In this document: positions 45,751-57,654 of the stretch, piece after piece
How positions within the stretch are numbered: position 1 is the stretch's first letter
Layout of the letters: each line of letters begins with the position of its first letter
Assembly (NCBI GenBank): GCA_015501595.1
Contig: JADNRX010000058.1
Span: 1 to 64,000 of the forward strand
Direction of reading: 5' to 3'
DNA from: Hymenopellis radicata
Lineage: Eukaryota > Basidiomycota > Agaricomycetes > Agaricales > Physalacriaceae
DNA length: 64,000 nt
Program-made: the position numbers and the translations under genes
The notes under the pieces: generated by a model
Databases searched by the model: none
What the model was told of the DNA's origin: nothing
The model's input: only the letters and a program-made list of their open reading frames with translations

Positions 45751-46443
45751 AACGCGTCTACAAAGCTCGACAGCGCAGGTGTCGACTCTGACCCTACATC
45801 GGCCGTGACGGTCTACCGCGTGGAAGCTCGGCGGCGCTCGCAGTGAGACTGCCTTGCGTACCCTTATACGCCCCGCGACGGAAGCCACTCGACATCCCGG
45901 TCACCGCTGCAATGACCTTCGTCGGCCTCATCTACCTCTCTGTTAATTTCATTTTTCTTCGTGATCATCGGCCTGGATGCTCATACAATGACAGGGCTTG
46001 AGGACAAACTGACGACCGCCAGTCTCATCCGGCTAATTTTTGTTCTGAATTTCATGAGCTTGTTCTACTCTCTGCTTAGCTTGGCTTTCCAGGTTGACTT
46101 TTCCAGGAAGTACGTCGATTACTCTGTCACTACTTCCAATCAGCTTTGATCTGTGGCTTCTTAGATTGGGCTTCCTTGCGTCTATGAATGCAAAGATTGA
46201 GCATTGGTCTCGCTCTTGAACCCTCCTTAGGATTCGTTTCGTTCTCCACTTCACGATTCTATGGGTCATTGGTGAGGTTATCTATGTGTGGTCGGCATGT
46301 ATGGTAATGCTTGCGGCCACCGTTGCGGTTTGATTCGAGCCTATCGAAGTTCTCCCTTCCATCTACAAATATGGCTATGCGTTCCCGTTCTACGATGTCT
46401 CTAGCGCCGTTCGCACAATTCTCTTTGGTGCTAAGAATGGAAG
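45751..46443 (+). pseudogene. Broken DUF3533 / SNG1-type membrane protein gene
   Basis: The C-terminal half of a multi-spanning fungal membrane protein of the SNG1 (nitrosoguanidine resistance) / DUF3533 family can be read in pieces: TFVGLIYLSV, then VIIGLDAHTMTGLEDKLTTAS, LNFMSLFYSLLSLAFQVDFSRKY, and finally YGYA with codons for VRTILFGAKN. The pieces lie in different frames with no workable introns between them. The N-terminal part is missing, and the end merges into repeat R3. The family assignment is from recalled conserved motifs. A dead fragment, or one damaged further by sequence errors. Confidence 0.7.
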
Positions 46444-46797
46444 ACGCTCCAGAAATCGTCCTCGGCGAAAGTGCTCAAAATCGATCAGGCCGAGCCGTTA
46501 GCCCAATGTGGACACCTTGGAACACTGCGATGAGCGAGCGCCGCTTAGCTCGGAAAGCTTGAGATTGACCAAGTACGCCTGGCAATCGCAGTATAATAAT
46601 ACTTAGTATCTGGTTCTGTACCAAAGGTGACAGGTGACTGTTAAACTAGCGCAGGACCGTTGTCCATTATAATGCGCCTTAGTAAGGAGAAGACATCTCG
46701 GGAGTGCCTGCGGAAGGACTTTGACCATGTGTGTACGATAGGACCAATAAACCAGTGCCGAACAAGGAAGGAAGGAGCTTGCTGTTGAATGCGCCAC
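46444..46797 (+). repeat. DUF3533-gene tail repeat, copy R3
   Basis: The inverted partner of R2 (43,788-44,190) and R1 (40,893-41,066). It directly follows the DUF3533 fragment, which suggests the repeat is simply the 3' end and flank of a DUF3533 gene copied to three places. Confidence 0.8.
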
Positions 46798-47273
46798 CGA
46801 CGCATTGACCCCACTTACGGCGAGCGTCCAGTACTCATGCCGGACAGGAGGATATAGACTACTTATCACTTAAGTTAGTGGCGCTGCTCGGGCATCCTTG
46901 CGTGGTGCAATACGGATTGCATTCATTCCATACGCGTAGTCTCTGCACTTGTGGCGGAACTATCATTTATACAATTGACCGTCTCTTGCATCGTGTACCA
47001 TATTATACTCTCTACTATACACTTGCCTGCTTATGATAATGATAGATATGAGCCCCGCCTCTCGTTCCTCCAAGCCGTTGATCGATCTCCCAATGCCGGC
47101 ACGGACGGCAAACAGTGACCATAGACAAACAATTTTCTCGCTCTCCCGCAATGATGAACAGCAGCGAGGCTATCTATGAGCTTACTTTCGAAGCTTGAGG
47201 GTCGAAAGGCACGGTAACATTACAGTGCCTTTCTTCGGGCAACCCCCCGATCAGCGTTCTCACCAGTACTATC
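46798..47273. other. Intergenic, no gene seen
   Basis: Upstream region of the first hydrolase. No convincing frame; a TATTATACTC-type AT-rich patch lies near 47,002. Confidence 0.4.
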
Positions 47274-48454
47274 ATGATGATAGTTGCGACCATCGACGCT
47301 GAAGGGACACAATACGCGTTCACAGATAGCGGGCCTATCCACGGACAGGACTACAAGACTCTTCTCATGTTCCATGGGACGATATTCAACAGAGGTGATC
47401 ATGAGATCCAGCACCTTCATTCCATTATCGCTCACTCGCTATATCTTAGAATCTTTCGAGCCTTTGGTTCCTTCGTTCAACAAGCAGGGTATTCGCGTTA
47501 TAAACGTGAGCCGCCGTGGCTATGGTGAAACCTTCGAGCATTCGGCAAGTGACATCGCGAATTTGGCGGAAGGACGCGACGAATTCCTCAAAGTCCTTGC
47601 GCGGGATGTCGCCAATCTCCTTATCTGGGTGCTCGACAATCTTGGGCCCTTCGAAGAACACAGTCTGTCTATGCTCAGCTGGTCAATGGGCACTTCGACA
47701 ACGCTATCGTTGCTCGGACAAAGAGACATTGTCTCACCAGAAACGTACGCGAGGATTGGACGTTACCTCGAGAAGCTAGTTCTACATGGTCTGTTCCCTG
47801 TCCATTCCTCTCAGCGTATGACTGAATTATGTCTCAGACTCTTCTCTGACCGCGTTTGGCTTCGACATACCGACTTTCGAAGGTCTATACAATCCCTTCC
47901 TCGATCGTTCGTTCCCGACTATCCAAGAGTACTCGGACAACATCAACATGTATCTCAGCCTGTACTTTGATCACCCTGATCTACAGTCGCGCCAGCCCTC
48001 GGGTGTAAATTTCTCTCGTAATGGCACACGCCCTACTATGGCGCGCATGACCCCAGAGTACATAGCACGAGTCATGGAGTCTAAAGCAGCGGCGACTGGT
48101 GCAGACGCAGGAGCTGTTCCGTATCCACCAATACAGCGCATGTTGAGAGAACAGGCCAATACCGCGTTGTTCAATCCGGACCTAGTACTTCCGTCGGTGA
48201 CGATTGCAACTATTGGGTGTATGCATACGTCGTGGTTCTTACTGTGGGCGTTCATTGAGTTGGAGCGAAGACATAAGGAGTTCATTGAACGAGGTGTGAA
48301 GGTACGGCCTATCACTTTCGTTGAGCTCACCAATGCAAATCATTTTGTGAGTCTAGCTTTTGATTCGCTGATGCCTCATCTCACTTTTGCTCAGGTACAT
48401 CACGACGCGCCGGAGGACTTTGTGGGTTGTGTGGCTAAAGTTATTAAAGATTAA
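47274..48454 (+). CDS. Alpha/beta-hydrolase fold protein A
   Basis: Four exons (47,274-47,394; 47,450-47,788; 47,838-48,346; 48,395-48,454) give 342 codons with every junction in frame. The start is MMIVATIDAEG; the second ATG would shorten it by one residue. Alpha/beta-hydrolase features are the oxyanion-loop HG in LLMFHGTIFN, a strand/turn RVINVSRRGYGET, the nucleophile elbow SWSMGTS (G-x-S-x-G-like with W-S-M-G), and a late His region NANHFVHHDAPEDFVG that likely holds the catalytic histidine. Such proteins are a common expanded family in Agaricomycetes; substrate unknown. Tandem with paralog B 360 bp downstream. Confidence 0.85.
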
Positions 48455-48816
48455 TATATATTTGGGCTCCTTCGGATCAGGAATGCAGCAAACAGAAATG
48501 TGAAGACCGTAAAATGGACTCGAGAATGTGCGTCATGATCAGGTACAGTGCGGCATCTAACACGTCTGTGTACTCTAATGTTTCTGTATCCTTGAGATTC
48601 GACCGCGTGCACTCCAAGGCCGCCTGCGTTTGAAGATAATACTTCTAGGAGCATCCTCCACCACGGGACGAAGGGATACGCTGACTGTCCATGGGCGGGG
48701 ATGGAGGCCGACTTAACCGCTTGAAACTCAGGAGTGCACAATTCTTCTGTGTCGGCACGTCGTTCTTTCTGCTTTAAAAAGCGCCATGGGCCAGAAGGCT
48801 CCCAGAACCACCCACC
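48455..48816. other. Spacer between hydrolase paralogs
   Basis: About 360 bp lie between the stop of A and the start of B, presumably the B promoter. Nothing else recognised. Confidence 0.4.
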
Positions 48817-49992
48817 ATGCCTATTGCAACTATTGACGCTGAGGGACTCGATATGCCTTTACCGACAGCGGCCCTATCCATGGCCAGGATTACAATACTC
48901 TCATAATCTTTCATGGCACGCTGTTCAACGGAGGTGCGGACTCAAGACAATTTCCCAGTGTAACACTACTTACGAGGCCTTTTCGTAGAATCGTTTGAAC
49001 CTCTAGTTCCCTTGTTCAACCGGCGTGGCGTCCGCGTCCTAAACATCGGCCGCCGAAGCTACGGTGCGACATCTGAACATTCCGCCGTGGATATAGGCAA
49101 TTTAGCAGCGGGGAACAATGCATTTTTGAAGGTTCTTGCGCGCGATGTCGCGAATCTGCTTCTTTGGGTGCTTGACAATCTGGGACCGTTCAAGGAACAC
49201 AGCCTCCATATGATTGGTTGGTCCATGGGGACCTCAACGACACTGTCATTATTCGGGCAGAGGGACATTGTAGCTCCACAGAACTACGACAGGATTGGAC
49301 TTTACTTGCAGAAATTGATCATTTATGGTTCGTTCCCAGTCTCCTGTTCCCTTCTAGACGCCTACTTATCCGAGCACAGACTCTCCTCTGGTCGCGTATG
49401 GTTTCGACATACCACAAGTCGAAGGACAACACAATCCGAGGCCTCCCCGTAACACGTCGGAATCGGATCTCGTGTCCACCATCAACATGCACTTCAGCAT
49501 GTATTTTGACCACCCCGATCTACAATCTCGCCAAGCTTCCGGCGTGAATTTCTCTGGTGACGGCGCACGCCCAACTCTAGGGCGAATGTCAGCAGAGGAA
49601 CTGGCTCGTTTCATGGATCTCAAAGCCACGATGACTGGTGCTGAAGCTGGGACAGCTTCTTATCTGCCAATCAAGGAGATGCTTAGGGAGCAAACACAGA
49701 CCGCGTTGTTCGACTCGGAGATGGTGCTCCCACTCGTGACGATGACTGTTATTGGGTGCATGAGTACTGCATGGTATATGATTTGGGCGTTCATTGAATT
49801 GGAGAGGCACTATAAGCAGGTTGTTGCGGATGGCGGCCACGCTCGTGTCATCACGTTTGTAGAGCTTGCCAAGGCTAATCATTTTGTGAGTTTCTCAAAT
49901 TTCAACCAGTGCTTCTATGGTGACATTTCTAGGCACATTATGACGCGCCAGAGGACTTTGTTGGATGTGTTGTTGAGATTATGGGCGAGTAA
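48817..49992 (+). CDS. Alpha/beta-hydrolase fold protein B, exon 1 frame broken
   Basis: A tandem paralog of A with the same exon layout: 48,817-48,933, 48,989-49,327 (339 nt, identical length to A), 49,380-49,885 and 49,933-49,992 (60 nt). Exon 1 begins MPIATIDAEG, but one base is missing near 48,846, before the codons for RYAFTDSGPIHGQDY. Exon 1 is 117 nt where 118 are needed. Downstream all motifs are intact: HGTLFN, NIGRRSYGAT, GWSMGTS, and NHFAHYDAPEDFVG. No other start restores the frame. It is either a very young pseudogene or a sequence error in a functional gene. Confidence 0.75.
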
Positions 49993-50240
49993 CTTAGACT
50001 CAATGAATGTCAGGCTTCTTCATCATATTATCTCGAAGCTGAGTGAGTTTTTTCGATAAAGCTCGAATCTGCTGCCTCAGTGTGTGAAACGCGTTGCGCA
50101 AGGTTGGGTCCCCCTCGGTGATCTTGGCCCGGGATAAACGCCAGGAACGAGGAGATAAGGATGAAGTATCGGCCGACACGATCGCCTTTTATCTGATAAA
50201 AATTCGAAGCTTGATGGTCCCACTTCTCCCCGCATTGAAC

Positions 50241-51959
50241 ATGCAGAAAACTATCCTCATCCTCGGTGCAGCTTACGGAGGCTAGTAATACTCGCGCCGT
50301 GCGCAGCACCAAGTCTGATAACCTTTTTTTTTTACAGGTGCTCGAGCAGCTAATCTCCTCGCTAATGGGCTCCCGAAAGGTTGGCGAGTGGTTATCGTCG
50401 ACCGAAACACGTAGGTGATTTATGACTTTCACGGCGAACAGTTAACTTATGATCTGGTAGGCACGCCAATCGTAGGTTTATCTGCTCGTCTTGAAAACGC
50501 GTTGCGAATAGCTTGTTTAGATGCTTATATTCTTCCCCGACTTGCTGTTCTTCCTGGGCATGAACATAAAGCATGTGAGTGCTACTGTTACGCGCGCTGC
50601 TCAAATCGTTCATGCATCTGCTCTTCAGTCATCCCTATTAACAACATCTTCCAACTTCCTCCGGGCACCGAACACCCCCATTTGACTCTGCATGCCCATG
50701 TCGAGGCTTTCAACGCCAAATTCATCACGCTTTCGCGCGCCTTCCCGGAGCACGGTATTACAACGACCTCCCTCGAGTATGACTATGCTATTTATGCGCT
50801 TGGTTCACTCCTTCCCGACCCACTAAACCTATGGGGCTCTTCGGAATTCCACGGCGCCAAGCCCGAATCCATGGATTGGCTCAAAGAAAAACAGAAGGTT
50901 GTCAAGAAAGCAGGAAGCGTTCTGGTCGTTGGCGGAGGCGCTTTGGGTGTCCGTGAGTGTTGTTCTCTTCACGAATCTGAGAGCCTGGCTAATGGCACGT
51001 AGAATTTGCGACCGACATCAACGCTCTGTATCCTGAAAAGGATATCACGCTGCTTCATTCTCGGCGAAGACTTTTGCCAAAGTTTGACGAAGAGATGCAT
51101 TATGAAAGTAGGTCTCAATTTGCCTTCCATTCATTCATGTTCTTACAACTAGTACCTTAGTTCTGAAAACATTGGAGACTGTGGGTATCGATACGATACT
51201 GGGCGAACGACTCGATCTTGCATCGGCCAAGAGGAAACCGCCGAAGTTGAATGAGAAGGGCCAACGAGTTGTCAGGACTTTGAGTGGGCGAGAGATTGCA
51301 GCTGACCTTATAGTACGTGTCGACGCTAGCGCTGAACTATGGAAGGGAATACTGGAGCTGACCGTCTCCAGATGCTCTGCACGGGCCAGCGTCCGCACAC
51401 TGACATGCTAAAGGATATGGATCCTTTGACTGTCAACCCCGAGGACGGCCTGGCTCGCGTCTTGAAAACAATGCAGCTGAGTATACAGCCACGCAGTCGA
51501 GATGTTGAAGAACTGGAAGACCAGCTTGACAACACGACATTAGCCGAGTCGAAGTCACAGCCGAAGGAATCGACTGAAGCCCCACCAACAACTCCGTATC
51601 CGCACATCTTTGTCGTCGGAGATTGTGCAGATGCCTTTGGCGCCATTCAAGCGGGGCACACGGCGTATTACCAAACCGAAGTCGCTGCGCGCAATATTTT
51701 GAAGTTGGTCAGAGGGGAAGGAGAGCCGCTTGATGACTATACGCCCAGTCTCCCTGCGATCAAGGTGTCTCTAGGAATTGTAAGCTGAGATTTGAAGTCA
51801 TTCATCGCGCGCGCTAACTTGGGAAACCAGACAAAGGGTGTGTATCAATCGCAAGGCGTTGTTGGAGTCAAGTATGACGGGGTAGAGGACATGCATGCCG
51901 CCGTTGTTTGGCCGTCGTGGGGTGCCAATGCCGACACCGACGAGGACATGCGCTTGTAG
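50241..51959 (+). CDS. AIF/FSP1-type FAD-NAD(P)H oxidoreductase
   Basis: A pyridine-nucleotide-disulfide oxidoreductase fold protein resembling fungal AIF-like proteins and human FSP1/AIFM2, which reduce quinones. The N-terminal FAD-binding Rossmann motif is ILILGAAYGGARAANLL, then LPRLAVLPGHEHKAFIPI. The second Rossmann (NADH) motif is VLVVGGGALGVQFATDI with LLHSRRRLLPKF. The FAD-binding motif is IFVVGDCADAFGAIQAGHTA, followed by the C-terminal block NILKLVRGEGEPLDDYTP. The first intron, 50,281-50,337, starts with GC rather than GT and joins GGA-G to GT-GCT correctly. The junction between VIVDRN (ends 50,410) and AYILPRL (from 50,521) is off by one base with any donor or acceptor I tried, so an indel is likely. 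Later exons are clean. Stop at 51,957. Confidence 0.8.
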
Positions 51960-52064
51960 ATAATGCTATGAATAGTGGCAGAGTCGTCACTGTAGAGAAG
52001 CACACGGAGGCAAGTCCGCAAAAGTCCGATCAATCGATCAGTTTCAATTTTGTCTTCAACTATC

Positions 52065-53848
52065 ATGTCGTCGTGCGGAAATCCTGCTACTGAGACGGAT
52101 GCTCTCATGAAGCGTACGAGTCGTTCAGTTCCGGATTTTATGGATACTAAGGCGTCGTAGGCCGCCCGAAATTCGACAAGACAAGGGACTGTGTCAAGTG
52201 TAAAGAAAATACAGGAAACATTGTTATCCGGCATGCTGTATATTGCAAGTGCGATACGGTTCATCTTGCACGGCAAATTGCTTACTTGACTTCAGAGCAT
52301 GCTTTACGCCAATGATATCCTTCAAATTTCGAAGAGGATTGGAACCTTTCGTGAACGATGAACCTCAGGGATCTCGCAGGAAAGGACTGAAGGCGTCGGG
52401 TAACCTTCTCGTTGGTCTATCTGGCGGTGTCGGATCGACCGTTCTACTGGATCTCATTCATCAGAGCTACTTCGCTACAAGGACGGACGTGACTGGAGGC
52501 AAAGACCACCCTCGAAATGAAGCAATATGGCCGAAGGGTAGAATATGCTACGTTGAGATATGCAATGCGTTTCCGGATGTACGTGGCGTGGCCTCTTATC
52601 CTTCTCAGACCGTAATTGATTAGCCTAGATGCGAGATAGAACTGAGGAAGTGCGCTCAGCGGCTTCCAAGTATGACTCACTGGAATTTCTCCCTCTGCGG
52701 CTCGAGGATGCCTTTGATGAGTCATGGTGGATATCTGTGGGCGGAAAACCGAACTCTGAGAATCTAAGCGTCGATTTCTCCGACGAAGGTATGCTGTCTA
52801 TCTATGGCACATTTCCTTCAGCTCATAATGGTTGCTGTAGATCTCCTAATATCCAACATATCCAACGACTCGTCGCGAGATATACATCCAATACCTCGGC
52901 TACGTTCATTCTTATCTACCCTGCCCACTCAGACCGCAATATCGCGTACGGTCCCAACACTAGTTCGCCTTCTCCTGCTCTACACAGCTCGTACAACCGG
53001 GTCCTCACATTTGGTCCTCGGGACTTCCCTCACATCTCTATCGATTTCCCTTATATCTTCGATATCCCAAGGTGCCGGTTATGTCGTCCGAGAAGAAGCT
53101 CAAGAAGAATGGCAGGGCAATGGCCTAGCAAAACCCATACGTATAATACGGCCTCTTCGTGATATCGGCATGAAAGAGTGCGCGGCATGGGCATGGTGGC
53201 ATGGCTTGAAGATTGTTAGGAAGGAGAGGATACCTGGCGGCACCCAGGACATAGCAGTCTTGACGAAAGGTGAGGACCAAAGCTTATCGACAAATCATAA
53301 ACTTTGACCATTTTCAGAATTCATCGTCGGGTTAGAAAAGGATTATCCTTCCACCGTATCAACAATAGCGAGAACATGTGGGAAGCTGGCGCCCAAGCAA
53401 GGTTCTGTTCGCGCTTGTATACTTTGTGAGCGGTGAGCCTGCTTCGGTACGCACTAGTCCGTGAAATTGATCTTCCTTCAGTCCGGTTCAAGATGGAATT
53501 GAAGACTGGAAATCAAAAACCTCTTTGCGGACGCTGTCTGGAACGAAGGAAGCATCCATGCAATCTCCATCATACCCGCAACACCTGACGCCACACTTAT
53601 GTTATGCGTGTCACACGACGCTGACGAGTAGAAGCAGCCGCGGCGCGTTGCATACGGGAAGTTCACGTGTTTCCCTCCCGGTCTGGGTGAACTCAGGACT
53701 AGCTAAACCTACGCGCCACGAAGTCTCTCCCATATTAGAGGAGGTGGACTCCGAGAAGACGTTAGGAAGTGAGGTATGGCAGTTAAGGACACTGAAGGAG
53801 GAGGACATGAAGCAAGCCATCAGTGGATTCCTGCTCGAAACGGATTAA
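52065..53848 (+). CDS. CTU2: Cytoplasmic tRNA 2-thiolation protein 2 (CTU2/NCS2)
   Basis: With CTU1 this protein adds the 2-thio group to wobble U34 of tRNAs for Lys, Glu and Gln in the cytosol. Seven exons (52,065-52,113; 52,161-52,248; 52,296-52,578; 52,629-52,788; 52,841-53,269; 53,318-53,432; 53,482-53,848) total 480 codons, all in frame. Recognisable blocks are the N-terminal zinc-binding CVKCKENTGNIVIRHAVYC-KACF, the PP-loop-type LLVGLSGGVGSTVLLDLI, CYVEICNAFPDMRDRTEEVR, RPLRDIGMKECAAWAWWHGL and a C-terminal zinc region CILCERPVQ...LCYACHTTL. The start at 52,065 is the first ATG and leads via a 47-nt intron with TACTAAG branch point into the zinc motif. Confidence 0.92.
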
Positions 53849-54129
53849 GTCGCCATCTTTTCAGATCGACGGCGGGTGGGATCCACAAGTGATCGGCGTT
53901 CCTGCATGTTGTTCCCTGCCTGGAACGTTATTGTCTTCCTTGTTCTCTGTGCTTGTATTTCCATCCGTTCTGCCTTGTTGTACATGCCGGTGTTGTTGTT
54001 TAATGCGGCTTTTGTTGTTCTCTCGCGTTGATGAGTTGATGTCTGTATTATTGTTTTCCGTGGTTGTTGTTCTCCAGAGAAGTAGAAAAGACATCGAAAT
54101 GTAAGTCCATCTCATTCCTCTCAGTTCCA

Positions 54130-54695
54130 ATGGCTTACCCAAATATCCAGCGCTGGCCACATTATAGAGGCCTTCCTTTTGAGCCATCTACACTCGAAAT
54201 GCGTAAAGCCATATTCTCCGCTGCCTGCATTCGCCAGAAAGCGCGCCACGAAAAACTCGCGCCCCGACTTTGTCACGCGAACTGGAACACCCCATCCACT
54301 ACGACTTTTCCCAATCACCTGGGACGATGTTGCTCAAATATCTCTTCAGATCAGAGCGATTATTATTCTGCCCTGCAGTTTCGCCCCACCAGGAGCGTAT
54401 CAAAATAATCGTTCGCACCGCCTACTTTGAGTATCCGCTTGAAGTACTGCCTTCCTATACGCGTCGGAAGGCGTACGTCACTGTCTGGGACGTCCTTTCC
54501 GCGATTCATTATTCCCTTCTACAACCACTCAGTCCTTGGATGATGCGGTACATCTGCCAGAATTGTTATTGCGGCCAGCAGCAGTGTGTCGCGTATGCGG
54601 GTTATAGGAAAATTGATCTGTTGAAGGGAAGGACTAGATTTTCGGGTTTATCTTCGAGGCATACAACCCATGAATACGTATTGCACGTTCAATAA
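54130..54695 (+). CDS. DUF6699-type small protein
   Basis: A short protein with the pattern of the basidiomycete DUF6699 domain: ELEHPIHYDFSQSPGTML, RLLFCPAVSPHQERIKIIVR, YPLEVLPS and VTVWDVLSAIHYSLLQPLS (VTVxDVLxAIH is the signature). Function unknown. The main frame runs from about 54,207 to a TAA at 54,693 but has no ATG. Joining an ATG at 54,130 through a 35-nt intron (54,203-54,237) keeps frame, although that intron is shorter than its neighbours, so the 5' end is uncertain. Confidence 0.6.
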
Positions 54696-54791
54696 GTGCA
54701 TTCGCGACTACACGCCTAGCATACAGACTGGAGACGACGATTCTACATAGATTATAATTACTAATGTCGGTGTCCATATCGTAATCATTCA

Positions 54792-56626
54792 TCATAAATC
54801 GTGCAGAATACGTTCGATAACATCTTCATTCGTTCGTAAGACGTCCCTCTTGAAAGCTTCGAAGCCCGCTTGATCCCTGACCCACCCTTTTCGCATCATG
54901 TCGTGGACAGCGTCATCCAACATAGGGCTATATCGCGTGTTGTGCGCGTTTAGGAAGTTCGCTGTCGACCCAGATCGTAATGCAAGAATGGCAGCGACGT
55001 CTCCCATTGCGGCTGGACGCGTTATAGAGACTCTGACATCATCGGCGTATCTATACGACTTTTTCGTCCGTTCCGTAACCATAATGGGTACCTGTGGCGT
55101 AACATCAGTGTGATGTGGCGGTCGGATTGGCTTGGCATTCATACGTTACATTCCAAGGACATGGCAAAGGTCGAACTCGCTTGCATGTCATAGTATCCAT
55201 TGTCCGCGAAAGCGGGGAGACATACGTCCATTTTGTTCATGAGCGAGTAGAATTCTATAGGATATGCGATGAGTGCAAGAGAGACGTTGGAAGAGCTCTG
55301 ACGCACCGAAGTAACTCAGGTCGACGTGAATGCTTATAACGTTCTTCAGCTCTTCTGGGACCTCCAGGGAGCCGGATCCAAGAAGATAGAGATGGAAGGG
55401 AGTAGCGGGTAGACTCTTATCGACCTCATACGAGACTTGGCCAGGTTCTCTCGGTTTGTATCCCCACGCTGCTGGATCATCTGGAAACTGTCAAATGTCA
55501 AGTCCACAGGGAATGCCGATGGAATTTACGAGACAACGAATCATTCAGGTCCTTAAAGATCTGTCGATAGTTTCGGCGGTCCATGCTGAATGTGCCTTGT
55601 ATGACGACATTAGATAATAATCGCGTAGACGCATGCACCGGTAGGTCTGGAAGATCCAATATCGGCACATGGACGTCGATGGGTATGTATTCGTAGCCTG
55701 CGGACTGGATGTTCAGGTCGGGGCTGTCTGATAGTACATCGAATTTGTGGCGAAAGCCGACAGCGACGCTACAAGGACGGACGTGAGTTTTTACTTCGAG
55801 GACCACGGAGGAGAGAGACAGACTGCTCCGATAAGGGAAGTAGCCGAATTGCATCACGGCGCGACCACTCTGTGATAGCATTCTGCCAGGCGTCGTCCTA
55901 TACGGAGGGAAGGTCAGTAGACGGAGGCAAGCGTGTAAGCTCGGACTAACGGCGAGATTATGAACGATGCAGACAAGTTTGAACTTTCTGTCTTCGTCGA
56001 GAGCGTCCCAGGCGGCAAGGAGTTCGCTATTTGCTGGTTGTCTCAAACTACAATTATGTCAACGGCAAGCCCTGAACACGGCAGGTGAGAGCACCAACTC
56101 GATCTGAGGGAAATAGTTCAGCGAAGTGGAAAGAAGCTTCAATGCACTCACCTCGCACGTTCCCAAGATAATCAGATCATACTGATAATTCTCTATTCCG
56201 CTTAATAGATCCTTGACCAACTCTTCTGGCCTGCGAAACGTCCATGATACAGTCCAAGTTTTTCGATGACCTCTTGAAACCCGAACCGGTTGAAAGGCGT
56301 GTTCGCATAGACCTGCAAATGTCCATGTGCAGCCCTCTTGTGAAACACGCGCTCAATCGTCCACGCCACAGCCATATACACGTCGTGGTGGTATCCAAAG
56401 GACGACGCGATGGCAATGTTCTTCCTTCTCAGCGGGTCGCGCTTAGATCAACGTATTGCTTTCCAAGTGACAGATCATTCTGGAGTTGACATTGAGCTGC
56501 GGACGAGAAGCTGATCCCAGAGAAGTAGTCCTGCTCTCTGGATGTAGAAAAGAGACCCAAGAGCAGGAGGAGGAGCGTCAAAGCGACCGCCACGAAGTAC
56601 AGCGACCGTGTTTTCGCAGAGAGCAT
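54792..56626 (-). CDS. Predicted GT-B-type glycosyltransferase, type II membrane protein
   Basis: The start at 56,626 gives MLSAKTRSLYF, then one membrane helix (VAVALTLLLLLLGLF), as in Golgi/ER type II enzymes. The following blocks match a basidiomycete family I recall with GT-B-like C-terminal half: RRKNIAIASSFGYHHDVYMA, LIILGTCE, KFKLVCIVHN, YEYIPIDVHVPILDLPDL, FHLYLLGSGSLEVPEELKNV, EFYSLMNKMDVCLPAFADN and a C-terminal VSITRPAAMGDVAAI. LLGSG and the acidic MDV...YYD...SST area resemble the donor-sugar site of GT4-like enzymes. Acceptor unknown. Frame is lost near 56,440-56,460 (before KRDPLRRKN) and near 56,235 (between YHGRF and RRPEEL) with no room for an intron at the second site; likely base errors. 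Confidence 0.6.
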
Positions 56627-57654
56627 CGACGTGCGAGTAAGAATGAGTTTGGGCGCCCACGGCGCTATAGGGTGAGTACTTAAGTGCGAGAAAAAGGAAG
56701 TGACATATCGCGGGCCCTGGTTTGATTGGTGTATGTAACAGTCAGTAACAGTTGAAATAGATTAGATTAGACCTATGGCAACTCGCATGCTATAGACGCG
56801 AAGCTTAGCGCGCCTTGTTGAGAGGTTCAAAGAGGTTCCAAGATCGGGTGATAGCCATAATAGTCTCCTCAGTCTCCTTGTTTTGCAGTCTCAGTCTGCA
56901 AAGTTACAACTGAGAGAGCTATCGGGCCCGCAGATTCCGGAGCACCACATCGTATCTCCTTGAAGGGTAAAACGGTGATAGATCGTCTATGCCAGTGGTG
57001 ATTTCGTATTCAATACAACAATTGAATGGGTGTGTAACCTCGGTAACCATATTTTCGCAGCAGATGACAATCGTGCCGGCTGAAGAAGGAGTTGCAGGGG
57101 AGCTGAGGAGAACTCGACGCGGAGCAAAGGACAACGAGCCTCGAGGCCAGGCCGACAGAGATTGCGTCCGAGGCTCCGAGCGCCCGAGTCACGTGGTGAA
57201 ACGATCCTTTCTCCCCGAAGTACCCGCGAAGCCGTTTGCGCTGAGCGCTCCCAGCATACCTTCCAGGCGGTATTCGAGTTCAGTGCATATGTCAAGGCTC
57301 AGCGCTCAGCTTTCGCGGACACGACGGGCCCCTGTCATCGACTGAAATGCCTTGACCTGAAAGTTATTATCGAAATCCTCTTGAACTTCAAGCTCGTCCC
57401 GTCGATGACTATATGTTGGCTGTGCTGCCACCCCGATGTTGCTTTCTTTGCCACTCCGTGTCTTGTTCCCTAGCCAGTCGTCCCGTTACGTTTACTGCGT
57501 CATCTATGTCTTCTGGAAACCAAACCTGTTTTCTACTAGCAGTTTTTTTCACATTGGTGTTACACTTTTCACGGCCTGTCCTCTTGTTCTCATGACAGTG
57601 TCTCCAGAAACCATTAGCCAGGCTGTTCTACGAGTTTTTCCTACCCTGCGCTGT
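56627..57654. other. Intergenic, no gene seen
   Basis: About 1 kb between the glycosyltransferase start and the stop of the unknown minus-strand gene. Several ORFs exist on both strands, but none has an ATG with plausible exons or a recognisable domain. Confidence 0.45.
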
